Assembly: GCA_964580435.1 (NCBI GenBank)
Contig: CAZOKP010000051.1
Location: 1 to 19,432, forward strand
Length of the DNA: 19,432 bases
DNA from: CAZKEW01 sp964580435
GTDB lineage: Bacteria > Acidobacteriota > Aminicenantia > Aminicenantales > UBA8522
Direction: 5' to 3'
Under the pieces are notes generated by a model. That model was given only the letters and a program-made list of their open reading frames with translations, was not told the DNA's origin and made no database searches. This document shows, in pieces, positions 1 through 8,072 of this stretch (positions are counted from its first letter, which is position 1; the number at the start of each line of letters is the position of its first letter). The translations under genes and the position numbers were made by a program.

Positions 1-905
1 GCGGCTGTGCAGAGCAGCCCGAAGGTAAGGTTATATTGAGCCGTCGCTCCGTCAAGAATAATGAAATCCATGGGCTGGCGGGGATTCCGGCGCCGTCTGG
101 CACGCCCCCATAATGCCAACGCCCGTGGAAGCGCCAGGACGACGAAAAGAAATGTGAGGGGCATGGCGATCACCCGGCCGGAAAGAAAACGAGGAACGAA
201 CATAAGGACGAAGATAATCAGAGTTGGCCCAAAAATGAGAAAACCATAATACCAAAGAGACCCCTTATCTCCAAGAAGGGAGGCAACCGTCGTCACTCGC
301 TTTTCCGAGTCTGAGATGGTGTCCCGCCAGTTATTGGCATGGAGAATAGCGCTGACGAGCATAGCCATGGGGATCGTCCAGATCATCGGTATCCAGGAAA
401 AACTCTTTGTCTGGACCACCCAGGCGCCGAGCGATCCGAGTATGCCGAAGTTCAGGAAAACCGCGAAATCCCCAAGGGCATGGTATTTTAAGCCTGTATA
501 ACAGAGTCCGATCGCCACCCCGACGGCACCGATAACGAGAAGGACCGGGCCGGATAAATAGACAAGATACAGGCCGATGGCGCAGCCGAGGACGAAGAGA
601 ACGGCCGAGCCCGTTTGAACCTGACGCGGCGAGAGCCAGCCCCGCACAATCGCCCCGCTGACCGGGGTAATATCTCTGTCCAGGCCGCGTCTAAAATCAA
701 AGACGTCGCTGAGCATATTGGCAGCCGTGTGGAGGATCATCATAGCAGCCAGGGCAAGGAAAAATCTGAAGATACTGAGGGAGGCGCCATGGATCACGAC
801 AGCCAGTGAAGTCCCGAAAACAACCGGCATCGTGGATGCCGGCAACGCCCACGGACGTCCTGCCAGGATCCATTTCTTTATGGGGCCGGGTTGGTTTGAT
901 TTCAT
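1..905 (-). CDS. menA: MenA-like UbiA-family prenyltransferase, partial at left edge
   Basis: Reading leftward from the ATG at 905 the frame stays open to the window edge, giving at least 301 residues with no stop. Family lengths are about 290-310, so only the extreme C-terminus is probably missing. UbiA-family enzymes attach an isoprenoid chain to an aromatic ring inside the membrane; the MenA branch acts on 1,4-dihydroxy-2-naphthoate in menaquinone synthesis. Both aspartate-rich prenyl-diphosphate motifs are visible: NMLSDVFDFRRGLDRD near residues 63-78 and NNWRDTISDSEKRVTT near 190-205. The second resembles the MenA form (NN.RD...D...KRT). Several hydrophobic segments lie between them. The start follows the lipoprotein stop by 9 bases and has no clear Shine-Dalgarno sequence, so translation is probably coupled. 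UbiA paralogues with other aromatic substrates cannot be excluded. Confidence 0.88.
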   Translation of the reverse strand, partial: MKSNQPGPIKKWILAGRPWALPASTMPVVFGTSLAVVIHGASLSIFRFFLALAAMMILHTAANMLSDVFDFRRGLDRDITPVSGAIVRGWLSPRQVQTGSAVLFVLGCAIGLYLVYLSGPVLLVIGAVGVAIGLCYTGLKYHALGDFAVFLNFGILGSLGAWVVQTKSFSWIPMIWTIPMAMLVSAILHANNWRDTISDSEKRVTTVASLLGDKGSLWYYGFLIFGPTLIIFVLMFVPRFLSGRVIAMPLTFLFVVLALPRALALWGRARRRRNPRQPMDFIILDGATAQYNLTFGLLCTA

Positions 906-914
906 ACCGAAGAA

Positions 915-1343
915 TTATTTAAGCAGGCTGCCGCTGTCCCCGACCCTCCAGTCTCCCGCTGATTTGATATAGAGGATCGTCCGTAAGATCTCCTGTCCTT
1001 TTTCATTCTTGTATTTGAGGTCGACGAGCATCCAATCCTCAAGCCCTTCAAAAGTCATTTTGAGCGCCGCCTCATTCGGCCGAGCGAAATTTGCGCCGCG
1101 GAACCGGCGCAGGATGGATCTGTCCTTATCATAGTTTTTTATATACACCGGGAAGATACCCTTTTGCTCAGAGTCGCCTTTGATGAATTCCTCGATATAG
1201 TTTTGGGGCTGATAATTCTCATCCATGGTCACCCACGGGTAATCATCGCTCCGCAGGCCCCGTTTGCAGCCCGTTAAGCCGCCCAGGAACAGGGCCCCTA
1301 TGACCACAAAGAGAGAGCCCACATAGACAAAGTTTTTTCGCAT
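915..1343 (-). CDS. Small lipoprotein, unknown function
   Basis: A 142-residue protein with basic start MRKN, a hydrophobic segment and a lipobox ending in LTGC, so Cys26 is the predicted lipidation site. I do not recognise the mature domain. It is rich in aromatic and charged residues, with a C-terminal stretch (YKNEKGQEILRTILYIKSAG then WRVGDSGSLL) that reads like beta strands. Aromatic, alternating strands of this kind occur in small NTF2-like or DUF4864-like folds, but no family motif is certain. The ATG at 1343 is preceded by GGGAGGCGAGG, a good ribosome site. It lies 36 bases after the DUF2207 gene and 9 bases before the prenyltransferase, in the same leftward operon. It probably sits on a membrane facing the periplasm. 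Confidence 0.8.
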   Translation of the reverse strand: MRKNFVYVGSLFVVIGALFLGGLTGCKRGLRSDDYPWVTMDENYQPQNYIEEFIKGDSEQKGIFPVYIKNYDKDRSILRRFRGANFARPNEAALKMTFEGLEDWMLVDLKYKNEKGQEILRTILYIKSAGDWRVGDSGSLLK

Positions 1344-1379
1344 CCTCGCCTCCCATTCTCAGACTGATATAAATTGACC

Positions 1380-3242
1380 CTAACCAGCGCCTCCTCCTCC
1401 TCCACCTCCCCCTCCTCCGCCACCGCCGCTGAATCCGCCGCCGTGTCCTGAAGAATAATGGGTGGCCGCCATGCTGGCCTGCTGGATGGAGGTGGACATT
1501 GTTTCAATGCTGTGGACCATGCTGGCGATGCGGCCGGTGGCAGCGAAACCCGAATGGGCAAATCCATAGTACCAGACGGGAGCGACGGCCCGCTCGTCCT
1601 GGAGTATGATGGGAAGCATTTTCAGGATCTTTTTAGCATTGCCGAAGATAATGGCAAAAACAAGATAGTGCTCCCAAAGTTTATAGGCCTCTGCAGGAAT
1701 CTCCTTGAAGTCGGAAAAGTCATCCAGAAAGCGGTGGAGCCGCTTCCAGAGCTCGTTCTCCCGCGCCCAGTTCAGTCCTCTTCTCTTGATCCTGGGGATA
1801 AAAATCGCGCCCAGGATGCCGAGAACGGGATTCAAAGTCAGCACGGCCAGAGGGATCGTGGCGGCCAGGAAGATGTTGCGGACTTTCAAACTCTGCGGCT
1901 CTATAAGGGTTAATTTCTTGGACTCCTCCCGTATGCTTTTGGCCCATTTTTGATACCAGGTCTGGAATTTTTGCGGCTTCTTTTTAAAAAATTCTTTGAG
2001 TTCCTCGAGCTCGAATTGCGCCCCGACCCGGCTTCCTCGGCCGGTCACCGTCTCAAAGACTAGCTCGAGAACGTCTCTTTCATATGGAAGCAATTCCCGG
2101 TCGCCCGCATAATCCTTCTTCAGAGTAACCCTTGTTTCAATGGCCTCTTTTGTCCCCAGAAGGCCCCTCTTCTCCACCGACCGGTCATCGAGCTCCAGAT
2201 ATCCGCGGCGGGCCAGGTCAAAGAGTGTGGCCGTGAAAGAACGGGGTGTGATCGAGCCGCCTTCCTTGAGCAAGACCTCAACAAGGGCCGGTTGAAGGTT
2301 CGAGGGAAGCTCGCGATAATACTCCGGCAAATCCTGGAAGTGGTAATCTTCGCCCACCCTCTTCCAGAATTTAATATAAAAGAGAAACCAGACGAGAGAC
2401 CCGAGGACAAGCCAGACGGCCCAGACTCCCGCTGCCGTCAGAAAAATCCGCTTTTGCTTTTCTGTTCTTGCCCCTGCCTGCTTGGCTCCTGCGATCGTCT
2501 CCTGGACGAAACGGGCCTCTTCCTGGCGAATCGATTCGCGGCTGCCGCTTGTCGAAGGCACCCCCGCGACCATTCCTGCCGGCCAGGCCATCCGGATTTC
2601 AAGGTACTGCCGCGACCTGAGATCGGTCGCCGTGAAACGGGCCGTCCGGGCATCAACGACCTCCGCCCATCCCGTGAGCGGCCCATGCCCGTATACAAGA
2701 ATTTCTTCTTTGCTCGCGGCGGCCTCTGGCAATGTAATTGTGACAGTCGCATTCTTTGTCGGCTTGTCCCATTCATTTCCGATGACCTGCCAGTACAGCT
2801 CTGAAACATCCGGATAACTCGTGATCCCCTTGCGCATACGGTAATGGATGTGGAAAGTGCGCTGCTCGTTCGCGGCCTGGTAATACCACTTGGCCTCGAA
2901 TGTGCCGTCCGATGAACCGGTCTCGGTCCGAAGTGGCAGGCTCTGTTCGTCAAGAACGGCAAACTCCTCGATCGAAATGTCATAGCGGCGGCCTTGACGC
3001 CTGACCGAAAGAGGGATCCTGAGCGACGCCCAGGAAAAGCGGCCCTCGAAGTCATAGGTGCGGAATTCGTCCACGATGAAGGAACCGTCTCGTTCGATGT
3101 TGATACTGATCCTGACTTCTGGAAAATAATAGTTTTTTGTCTCGGCGCGAATGAAGACCGGGCTGAACAGGATTAACGCGGCTGCCGCTAAAATCGGAAT
3201 CCCGAAGGGGGCTGCTTTCCTGATCTTTTGGATCAGAATCAT
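1380..3242 (-). CDS. DUF2207 membrane protein with polyglycine tail
   Basis: A 620-residue protein. Residues 1-33 form a signal peptide or anchor. Residues about 38-220 match the extracytoplasmic beta-rich DUF2207 domain (pattern ISINIERDGSFIVDEFRTYDF, then R.SWASLRIPL). A membrane segment lies at about 266-290 and a hydrophobic hairpin at about 456-483. A cytoplasmic-looking region with the phrase L.EGGSITPRSFTATLFDLARRGYLEL lies between them. The C-terminus ends with 13 consecutive glycines, as is common in DUF2207 and TPM-domain proteins, where such tails are usually followed by very few residues. Function is unknown for the family; roles in envelope maintenance have been supposed. The ATG at 3242 has AAGGAAG upstream and begins 14 bases after the methyltransferase stop. 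Confidence 0.9.
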   Translation of the reverse strand: MILIQKIRKAAPFGIPILAAAALILFSPVFIRAETKNYYFPEVRISINIERDGSFIVDEFRTYDFEGRFSWASLRIPLSVRRQGRRYDISIEEFAVLDEQSLPLRTETGSSDGTFEAKWYYQAANEQRTFHIHYRMRKGITSYPDVSELYWQVIGNEWDKPTKNATVTITLPEAAASKEEILVYGHGPLTGWAEVVDARTARFTATDLRSRQYLEIRMAWPAGMVAGVPSTSGSRESIRQEEARFVQETIAGAKQAGARTEKQKRIFLTAAGVWAVWLVLGSLVWFLFYIKFWKRVGEDYHFQDLPEYYRELPSNLQPALVEVLLKEGGSITPRSFTATLFDLARRGYLELDDRSVEKRGLLGTKEAIETRVTLKKDYAGDRELLPYERDVLELVFETVTGRGSRVGAQFELEELKEFFKKKPQKFQTWYQKWAKSIREESKKLTLIEPQSLKVRNIFLAATIPLAVLTLNPVLGILGAIFIPRIKRRGLNWARENELWKRLHRFLDDFSDFKEIPAEAYKLWEHYLVFAIIFGNAKKILKMLPIILQDERAVAPVWYYGFAHSGFAATGRIASMVHSIETMSTSIQQASMAATHYSSGHGGGFSGGGGGGGGGGGGGAG

Positions 3243-3256
3243 GGCTTCCTTTTGAT

Positions 3257-4138
3257 TCAGCCTTCTGTATCTGTAATAGGCTTCATGGAGGAGGGAATGC
3301 GCACGGCCTTCCAGGCTCTCTTATTCTGTTTCGCTTCTCCCTGGGTTTCCATGCTTCCCTCTATGGTGTTTTCGGACACCCGGCCTTCGAAAACCATCGT
3401 CACCGTTTTGTTGCCTTCCTCCTGATCGACCAGGAATCGGATTTTGTCTCCCGTGAGAACGACGTTTCTGAGCCCGAGCTCTGAGCCACCCGCCTTGATC
3501 CCCCCGTTCGGCCATTGGAAAAGCTGGTCCAGTTGGAGCATATAAGGGACTTTCTTGGAATTTTCTACCCAGGTCCATTCCCACGTGCCCGAGACGTTGG
3601 CGGGAATAACCCAGAAATAAACGTTGTGAGTTTGTCCGTCTACCATCACAACCGAGGAATTATCAGGCTTCCACGTGTCCATGGCGTAATTGTGTGAAAC
3701 AACACGGGTCCCCGGCCGCAGCTGAGCAAAGAGCCTCGGCCGCAGACGCAGATTGACCGACGTCAGAAGGTAGAGCGACACGACGGTCGCTTCATGAAAA
3801 TCCGCCTCGAAGAGATCCCCTTGAAGGAACTTGACCAGATGGGTCACCTTGGCCTTGGCTGCGTTTTCCGCGCTTTCCCTGATCCGCTCTGGGTCGATGT
3901 CAATGCCGACACCGCGGGTTCCGTACAGTTGAGCAGCCGTGATAACAATGCGCCCATCACCGCACCCCAGGTCATAAAGAATGTCTTTCTGGCCCACGTT
4001 TGCCATCCGCAGCATCTCGGCAACGACTTCGGGTTTGGTCGGGACATAGGGGACATCGAGGGGTTTTTGCTGCATCAAGAGCTTTCCGGGAACGAACAAA
4101 AGCCCCAAGAAGAAAAGAATGACATATAACTTTTTCAT
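3257..4138 (-). CDS. Signal-anchored SAM methyltransferase-like protein
   Basis: I place the start at ATG 4138, giving 293 residues, because GGGAGGAG lies just upstream; the frame can be read up to 4297, but that part overlaps the promoter. Residues 3-21 are a hydrophobic signal or anchor. Residues about 35-160 are a class I SAM-dependent methyltransferase fold: motif I LYDLGCGDGR (Asp56, Gly58, Gly60) and the acidic end of strand 2, GVGIDIDPER (Asp80/Asp82). The C-terminal third (about 175-293) is predicted beta-rich, begins at SGTWEWTW, and is not a methyltransferase part; it resembles a small barrel or lipocalin-like add-on. It is first in the operon, directly behind the promoter at 4181-4209. 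The substrate is unknown. An exported SAM enzyme is odd, because SAM is cytoplasmic; the anchor may instead be a membrane tether. Confidence 0.85.
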   Translation of the reverse strand: MKKLYVILFFLGLLFVPGKLLMQQKPLDVPYVPTKPEVVAEMLRMANVGQKDILYDLGCGDGRIVITAAQLYGTRGVGIDIDPERIRESAENAAKAKVTHLVKFLQGDLFEADFHEATVVSLYLLTSVNLRLRPRLFAQLRPGTRVVSHNYAMDTWKPDNSSVVMVDGQTHNVYFWVIPANVSGTWEWTWVENSKKVPYMLQLDQLFQWPNGGIKAGGSELGLRNVVLTGDKIRFLVDQEEGNKTVTMVFEGRVSENTIEGSMETQGEAKQNKRAWKAVRIPSSMKPITDTEG

Positions 4139-4180
4139 GTCTCCTCCCTGACCATGTTTCAACTTTAGAAATATTTGCTG

Positions 4181-4209
4181 AATATAGAAAAAATAATCCT
4201 TTCTGTCAA
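4181..4209 (-). promoter_or_regulatory. Sigma-70-like promoter of the methyltransferase-DUF2207-menA operon
   Basis: On the minus strand TTGACA (4209-4204) is followed after exactly 17 bases by TATATT (4186-4181). The -35 box is perfect and the -10 box differs from consensus at one position, in an AT-rich pocket unlike the surrounding DNA. Transcription would start near 4174, giving a leader of about 36 bases that contains the GGGAGGAG ribosome site before ATG 4138. It is seen from sequence only; activity is inferred. Confidence 0.8.
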
Positions 4210-4345
4210 ATCGGCGTTTCTCTTGGTCCTGCGATCTCGGAGGCCAGTGGTTTGACTTCAGAGTCAGATTCCACTCATTTGATCCCTCATGCAGCAAGAA
4301 CGGTTAGCGAGAACGATATGCGTCTGGGCAAGTGTGCTTTTTTAA

Positions 4346-4394
4346 GCGGCACCTTCAAGTTCTTCTTTAACAGAATCTTGTACGCCGGCGCCGC
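4346..4394 (-). repeat. Inverted repeat forming a long two-part hairpin downstream of ptrB
   Basis: Read on the minus strand, GCGGCGCC (4394-4387) pairs with GGTGCCGC (4353-4346) over 8 base pairs, with one G-U wobble. Inside the loop CAAG pairs with CTTG, and TTCT with AGAA around GTTAA. The wobble pair is allowed only in the minus-strand transcript; the plus-strand copy would have an A-C mismatch, so the structure suits the ptrB transcript. It is followed by TTAAAAAAGC, not a T-tract, so it is not a classical terminator. It could protect the 3' end of the mRNA. Confidence 0.4.
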
Positions 4395-4437
4395 ACCCGC
4401 AAGTTTTGATTAAAAAGTTTCCTTGTTTTCCTTCTCC

Positions 4438-6597
4438 TTACTTCTTGATCCCGGCGAGTTCAAGAATGAAGGCGTATTCCATGGCAACGACACGATAGCG
4501 GCGGAAGCGGCCTGAGGCTCCGCCGTGGCCTGCTTCCATATCCGTGTGAAGCACAAGCGGATTCTTGTCTGTCTTCATCGCCCGGAGCTTGGCCACCCAC
4601 TTGGCCGGCTCAAAATACTGGACCTGGGAATCATGGAGCCCTGTGGTCACAAACAAGGCCGGATACTTCTTGGCTTCGACATTGTCATAGGGAGAGTAGG
4701 AAAGCATGTAATCATAATATTCTTTATTGTTGGGATTGCCCCATTCATCATACTCGCTTGTCGTCAACGGAATGCTCGGGTCAAGCATGGTCGTGATGAC
4801 GTCGACATATGGGACTCCGGCGATCACTCCCCGGAAAAGGTCGGGCCTCATATTGACAACTGCGCCCATGAGCAGGCCGCCCGCACTGGCGCCCTGGGCG
4901 AAGAGTTTCTCCGGCCGGGTGTATTTTTCAGCGATGAGGAATTCGGCGCAGGCAATAAAATCCGAAAAGGTATTTTTCTTCTTGAGGAGCTTTCCGTCTT
5001 CATACCAGGCCCGCCCCATTTCCTGGCCGCCGCGGATGTGGGCGATGGCACAGACAAAACCTCTGTCGAGTAGGCTCAGGCGGGCCGAATTGAAATCGGG
5101 GTCGGTGCTGGCGCCGTAGGAGCCGTAGCCGTAGAGAAGCAAAGGATTGTCCCCGTTCTTCTGAGTTCCCTTCCTGTAAACCAGAGAGATGGGGACCTTG
5201 ACGCCGTCCGAGGCGGTTGCCCAGAGCCTTTCGGCATGATAATTCTCCGGTTTGAAACCGCCCAGGACCTCCTGCTGTTTCAGGAGCTTTTTTTCTTGGG
5301 TGGCCATGTTGTACTCATAGACTGAATCCGGGGTCGTGAGTGAGCCATAGTCATAGCGCAGCCAGTCTGTATCAAACTCCGGATTATCACCCCTGGAGGC
5401 TGTGTAGGTTTGTTCGCCGAAATCGAGATAGTGCTCGAACTTGTCTTTCCAGCTGATCATCCGGAACTGGATAAGCCCGGACTTTCTCTCCTCCGCGACC
5501 AAGAAATTGTTAAAGAGTTCGAAGCCTTCGAGAAGTACATCATCGCGGTTTGGTATAATCTCGGTCCAGTTTTCTTTCGTGGTCTTGCCGACAGGGGTCT
5601 CCATCAACCGGAAATTCTTGGCCTGGTAGTTGGTCCGGATGTAAAACTTGTCCTTGAAGTCCTCGACATGATATTCGAGGTTGTGTTCTCTCGGCTGGAT
5701 GACCTTGAACTCGCCGTCTGGCTTGTCGGCATTCAGGTAGCGATATTCGCTCGAGAGAGTGCTTTCTGAAGCGATGATCAAGAATTTCTTCGACTTGGAT
5801 TTATAAGCCGCGGTCTCGAAGGTCTCGTCCGACTCCACATAGACCTCTTCATCACTGGAGACAGGCGTGCCGAGCACATGCTTCATGATTCTATATGGTC
5901 TGAGCGTGGTTACATCCTTGACGGTATAGAAAACCGTCTTGTTATCGTTCGCCCAGGCCGCTTCTCCGATCGTGTTGGGAGTCTGGTCAGGGAGGACCAC
6001 GCCGGTGGCGAGATTCTTGAAATGCATCGTATAAAGGCGCCGGCTGACATTGTCCACGCCGTAGGCGATAAGGTTGTTGTCGGGACTGACCGTAAAACCC
6101 GCTACATGAAAATAAGCATAGCCTTCGGCCATATCATTCACGTTAAGCAGGACTTCTTCGGCCGCCTCTATGCTCCCCTTTTTTCGGCAATAAACGGGGT
6201 ATTCCTTGCCCTCTTCGTACCGGGTGTAATAATAATAGCCTTCCGAACGGTACGGGACCGACATATCGGTTTGCTTTATGCGGCCGATCATCTCTTGGTA
6301 AATGGTCTCCTCGAGAGCCTCCATCGGCTTCATTACCGCGCGCAGGTAATTGTTCTCAGCCTTTAGATATTCAAGGACCTTGGGATTATCGCGCTCGCGG
6401 AGCCAGTAATAATAGTCGATCCGCGTCTGGCCGAGGGCGCTGAGGTTCTTTCCTATCTTCTCCGCTACCGGCGGCTTTGGTCCGAGGTCCGCTTTCTGGC
6501 AGGCGGTTCCGCCCAAAAGGAGAAGGGCGGCAAGAAAAGCAACAACAAGTCGCAAGGTCAAGTGCTTTTTCGATTCAGGTATCGCTGGATGTCTCAA
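4438..6597 (-). CDS. ptrB: Oligopeptidase B (S9A family), lipoprotein-like export signal
   Basis: A 719-residue protein that follows Escherichia coli protease II closely in many places (YYWLRERDNP, YGYGSYGAS, KKKNTFSDF, IPLTTSEYDEWGNP, TGLHDSQVQY, AMEYAF). Oligopeptidase B hydrolyses short peptides after Lys or Arg. A seven-bladed propeller (about residues 120-440) should cap the C-terminal alpha/beta hydrolase. The catalytic triad is Ser571 (GASAGG), Asp656 and His691 (AGHGG). The start is TTG at 6597: the ribosome site AAGGAGG lies 4 bases upstream and no in-frame ATG is nearby. The N-terminus adds a hydrophobic signal ending GGTAC (Cys33). The -3 residue is Gly, not the usual Leu, so lipidation is probable, not certain. 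Enterobacterial PtrB is cytoplasmic, so export is unusual. It begins 35 bases after the isomerase/DUF1080 gene, in the same operon. Confidence 0.94.
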   Translation of the reverse strand: MRHPAIPESKKHLTLRLVVAFLAALLLLGGTACQKADLGPKPPVAEKIGKNLSALGQTRIDYYYWLRERDNPKVLEYLKAENNYLRAVMKPMEALEETIYQEMIGRIKQTDMSVPYRSEGYYYYTRYEEGKEYPVYCRKKGSIEAAEEVLLNVNDMAEGYAYFHVAGFTVSPDNNLIAYGVDNVSRRLYTMHFKNLATGVVLPDQTPNTIGEAAWANDNKTVFYTVKDVTTLRPYRIMKHVLGTPVSSDEEVYVESDETFETAAYKSKSKKFLIIASESTLSSEYRYLNADKPDGEFKVIQPREHNLEYHVEDFKDKFYIRTNYQAKNFRLMETPVGKTTKENWTEIIPNRDDVLLEGFELFNNFLVAEERKSGLIQFRMISWKDKFEHYLDFGEQTYTASRGDNPEFDTDWLRYDYGSLTTPDSVYEYNMATQEKKLLKQQEVLGGFKPENYHAERLWATASDGVKVPISLVYRKGTQKNGDNPLLLYGYGSYGASTDPDFNSARLSLLDRGFVCAIAHIRGGQEMGRAWYEDGKLLKKKNTFSDFIACAEFLIAEKYTRPEKLFAQGASAGGLLMGAVVNMRPDLFRGVIAGVPYVDVITTMLDPSIPLTTSEYDEWGNPNNKEYYDYMLSYSPYDNVEAKKYPALFVTTGLHDSQVQYFEPAKWVAKLRAMKTDKNPLVLHTDMEAGHGGASGRFRRYRVVAMEYAFILELAGIKK

Positions 6598-6632
6598 GTG
6601 TCCTCCTTGAATTTTGGTTTAAGCTTTTTCTC

Positions 6633-8072
6633 TTACAATTCCTTGATAAAAATATTCTGGAAATAGACCGGCGCTATGCTGTCGTGGTTTTGGAGCCCGA
6701 TGTACCCCTGGCCGGCAAAATCTTTGACCTTTCCTCTTGGTTCGGCGTCCCAATCGATGACTCTGGTGCCGTTGAGCTCCACCTGGATATGCTTGCCCTG
6801 GAAAGTGATCTTCATGTGATTCCATTCACCCGTGGGCCTGGAGGCGAATACGCTGGGCGCCGCGGCATCATAAATAGCTCCAGTCTTTTCAGTACCTTCC
6901 CCGATGTCATTAATCTGGACCTCGAAGGAATGATAAATATAATCATCGCTCGTCGGAACCTCGGGCACCCTGAGGAAAATCCCGGAATTCGTTTCCTTCT
7001 GGGCGCACTTGAAGTCGAGCTCGAGGACGAAATCCTTGAACTTCTTGACACTCGACCAGAGAAGCCCCATTCCGCCCTGAGACTTGAGGACACCCGTCTT
7101 TTCGTCCAGCTCGAAATGGCCCGGCCCGTAATGGTTCCAGCCGCGCTTGGAATATCTTCCCCAGTCGCTTTTCAGAAGTGGCTGATAATCCTCATAATAG
7201 GTGATGCTCTTCAGGTATGCAAGGCTCTTGCAGACGGCGGGTTCCGGTGTCATCACCTCGGCCTCATTTTCATATTCGACGGCGAGCGTTCCGGCATAAT
7301 TTTGGATTGTCAACTCGGCCAGGATATCATGAATATTGGCCTTCCCCTGGCCAAAAGGGACATCAACAACGTTCTTTCCCATGCCGAAGTCGTTCAGGTC
7401 CTTGAGATGGACGTCGATGATGCGGCCGCTGAGAAGCCCGAGCGCATCTGTGGGACGAATGCCGCTCCTCATCCAATGGCCGGTGTCGGCGGATGCGCCG
7501 ATCCGCTCATCCAGACCCTTGATGGCTGCAAGGACCGTCTCCGGTTTGGCATATTTTGATGGGATCGCATGATTGTGGATGGCAATGTTGATATCGTATT
7601 CCTTAACAAGCTTATCAAGGATTGGGAAGTCCCCATCCGCCGGCTCCGCGACAATGGTTCGTATCCCCATCTTCTTGGCAAAATCAAAGACCTGGCGCAT
7701 GCTTTCTTCGGTCCTTCCCATTTCTGAGGGGTCCACAACGCCATAGCTCGTGACTTCCAGGCCGGCCGCGGCAAGTTTTTCTTTGATCGATTTGATCTGG
7801 GTCTCATTGAGCTTGTGGTCAAAAAGAACATCTTTCTCGTCAGCGGAGAGAACCTGGCCAGGATAGGCCTGAAGGTATTTGATCCCGAGCGCTTGTGTTT
7901 TCTCGATAGCTTCATAGAAAGTATATTTCCGGTACGTCCAGCACTGCATAGCTATGGGAAATCTTACGATCCTGACCTGGGCGTAATTCTTGTCAGCGGC
8001 CTGGCCGTTCAAGAATCCGCTCCAGCACGCAAAACTGATCACTCCCAGGAGTGTGAAAGTCATTTTTTTCAT
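6633..8072 (-). CDS. Secreted sugar isomerase/epimerase-like TIM barrel fused to DUF1080
   Basis: A 479-residue two-domain protein. Residues 1-25 are a Sec signal. Residues about 35-290 are a xylose-isomerase-like TIM barrel (IolE family); the probable metal ligands are Glu143 (AEPADG), Asp196 (ADTGH), His222 (DVHLKD) and Glu266 (VEYENE), with the basic pair HNH near 166-168. Residues about 303-479 are a DUF1080 (3-keto-disaccharide hydrolase, concanavalin-like sandwich) domain: WGRYSKRGWNHYGPGHFEL, GMGLLWS, F.LELDFK, NSGIFLRVP and GYIGLQNH are typical. Members of both families have been linked to cleavage of 3-keto-glycosides. The ATG (8072-8070) overlaps the TGA of the oxidoreductase, giving an ATGA junction with GGAGGAG upstream, so translation is coupled. 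The substrate is unknown. The signal places it in the periplasm or outside. Confidence 0.9.
   Translation of the reverse strand: MKKMTFTLLGVISFACWSGFLNGQAADKNYAQVRIVRFPIAMQCWTYRKYTFYEAIEKTQALGIKYLQAYPGQVLSADEKDVLFDHKLNETQIKSIKEKLAAAGLEVTSYGVVDPSEMGRTEESMRQVFDFAKKMGIRTIVAEPADGDFPILDKLVKEYDINIAIHNHAIPSKYAKPETVLAAIKGLDERIGASADTGHWMRSGIRPTDALGLLSGRIIDVHLKDLNDFGMGKNVVDVPFGQGKANIHDILAELTIQNYAGTLAVEYENEAEVMTPEPAVCKSLAYLKSITYYEDYQPLLKSDWGRYSKRGWNHYGPGHFELDEKTGVLKSQGGMGLLWSSVKKFKDFVLELDFKCAQKETNSGIFLRVPEVPTSDDYIYHSFEVQINDIGEGTEKTGAIYDAAAPSVFASRPTGEWNHMKITFQGKHIQVELNGTRVIDWDAEPRGKVKDFAGQGYIGLQNHDSIAPVYFQNIFIKEL

Larger units (their letters stand above)
4139..4437. other. Gene-free stretch between two leftward operons
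   Basis: About 299 bases lie between the ptrB stop and the methyltransferase start. They hold the promoter at 4181-4209 and an inverted repeat at 4346-4394. A reading frame continues from the methyltransferase up to 4297, but it lacks a ribosome site and would overlap the promoter, so I do not call it coding. No T-rich intrinsic terminator was found for the upstream operon; termination may be factor-dependent or occur at the inverted repeat. Confidence 0.6.

Noticed and set aside
4139..4297. N-terminal extension of the methyltransferase by 53 residues
   Set aside because: It would start upstream of a near-consensus promoter and lacks a ribosome site, while ATG 4138 has an excellent one followed by a signal-like segment.
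6477..7559. Plus-strand open frame of 360 codons opposite the isomerase/DUF1080 gene
   Set aside because: Antisense to a clear two-domain enzyme and the start of ptrB; product shows no domain and no proper start signal.
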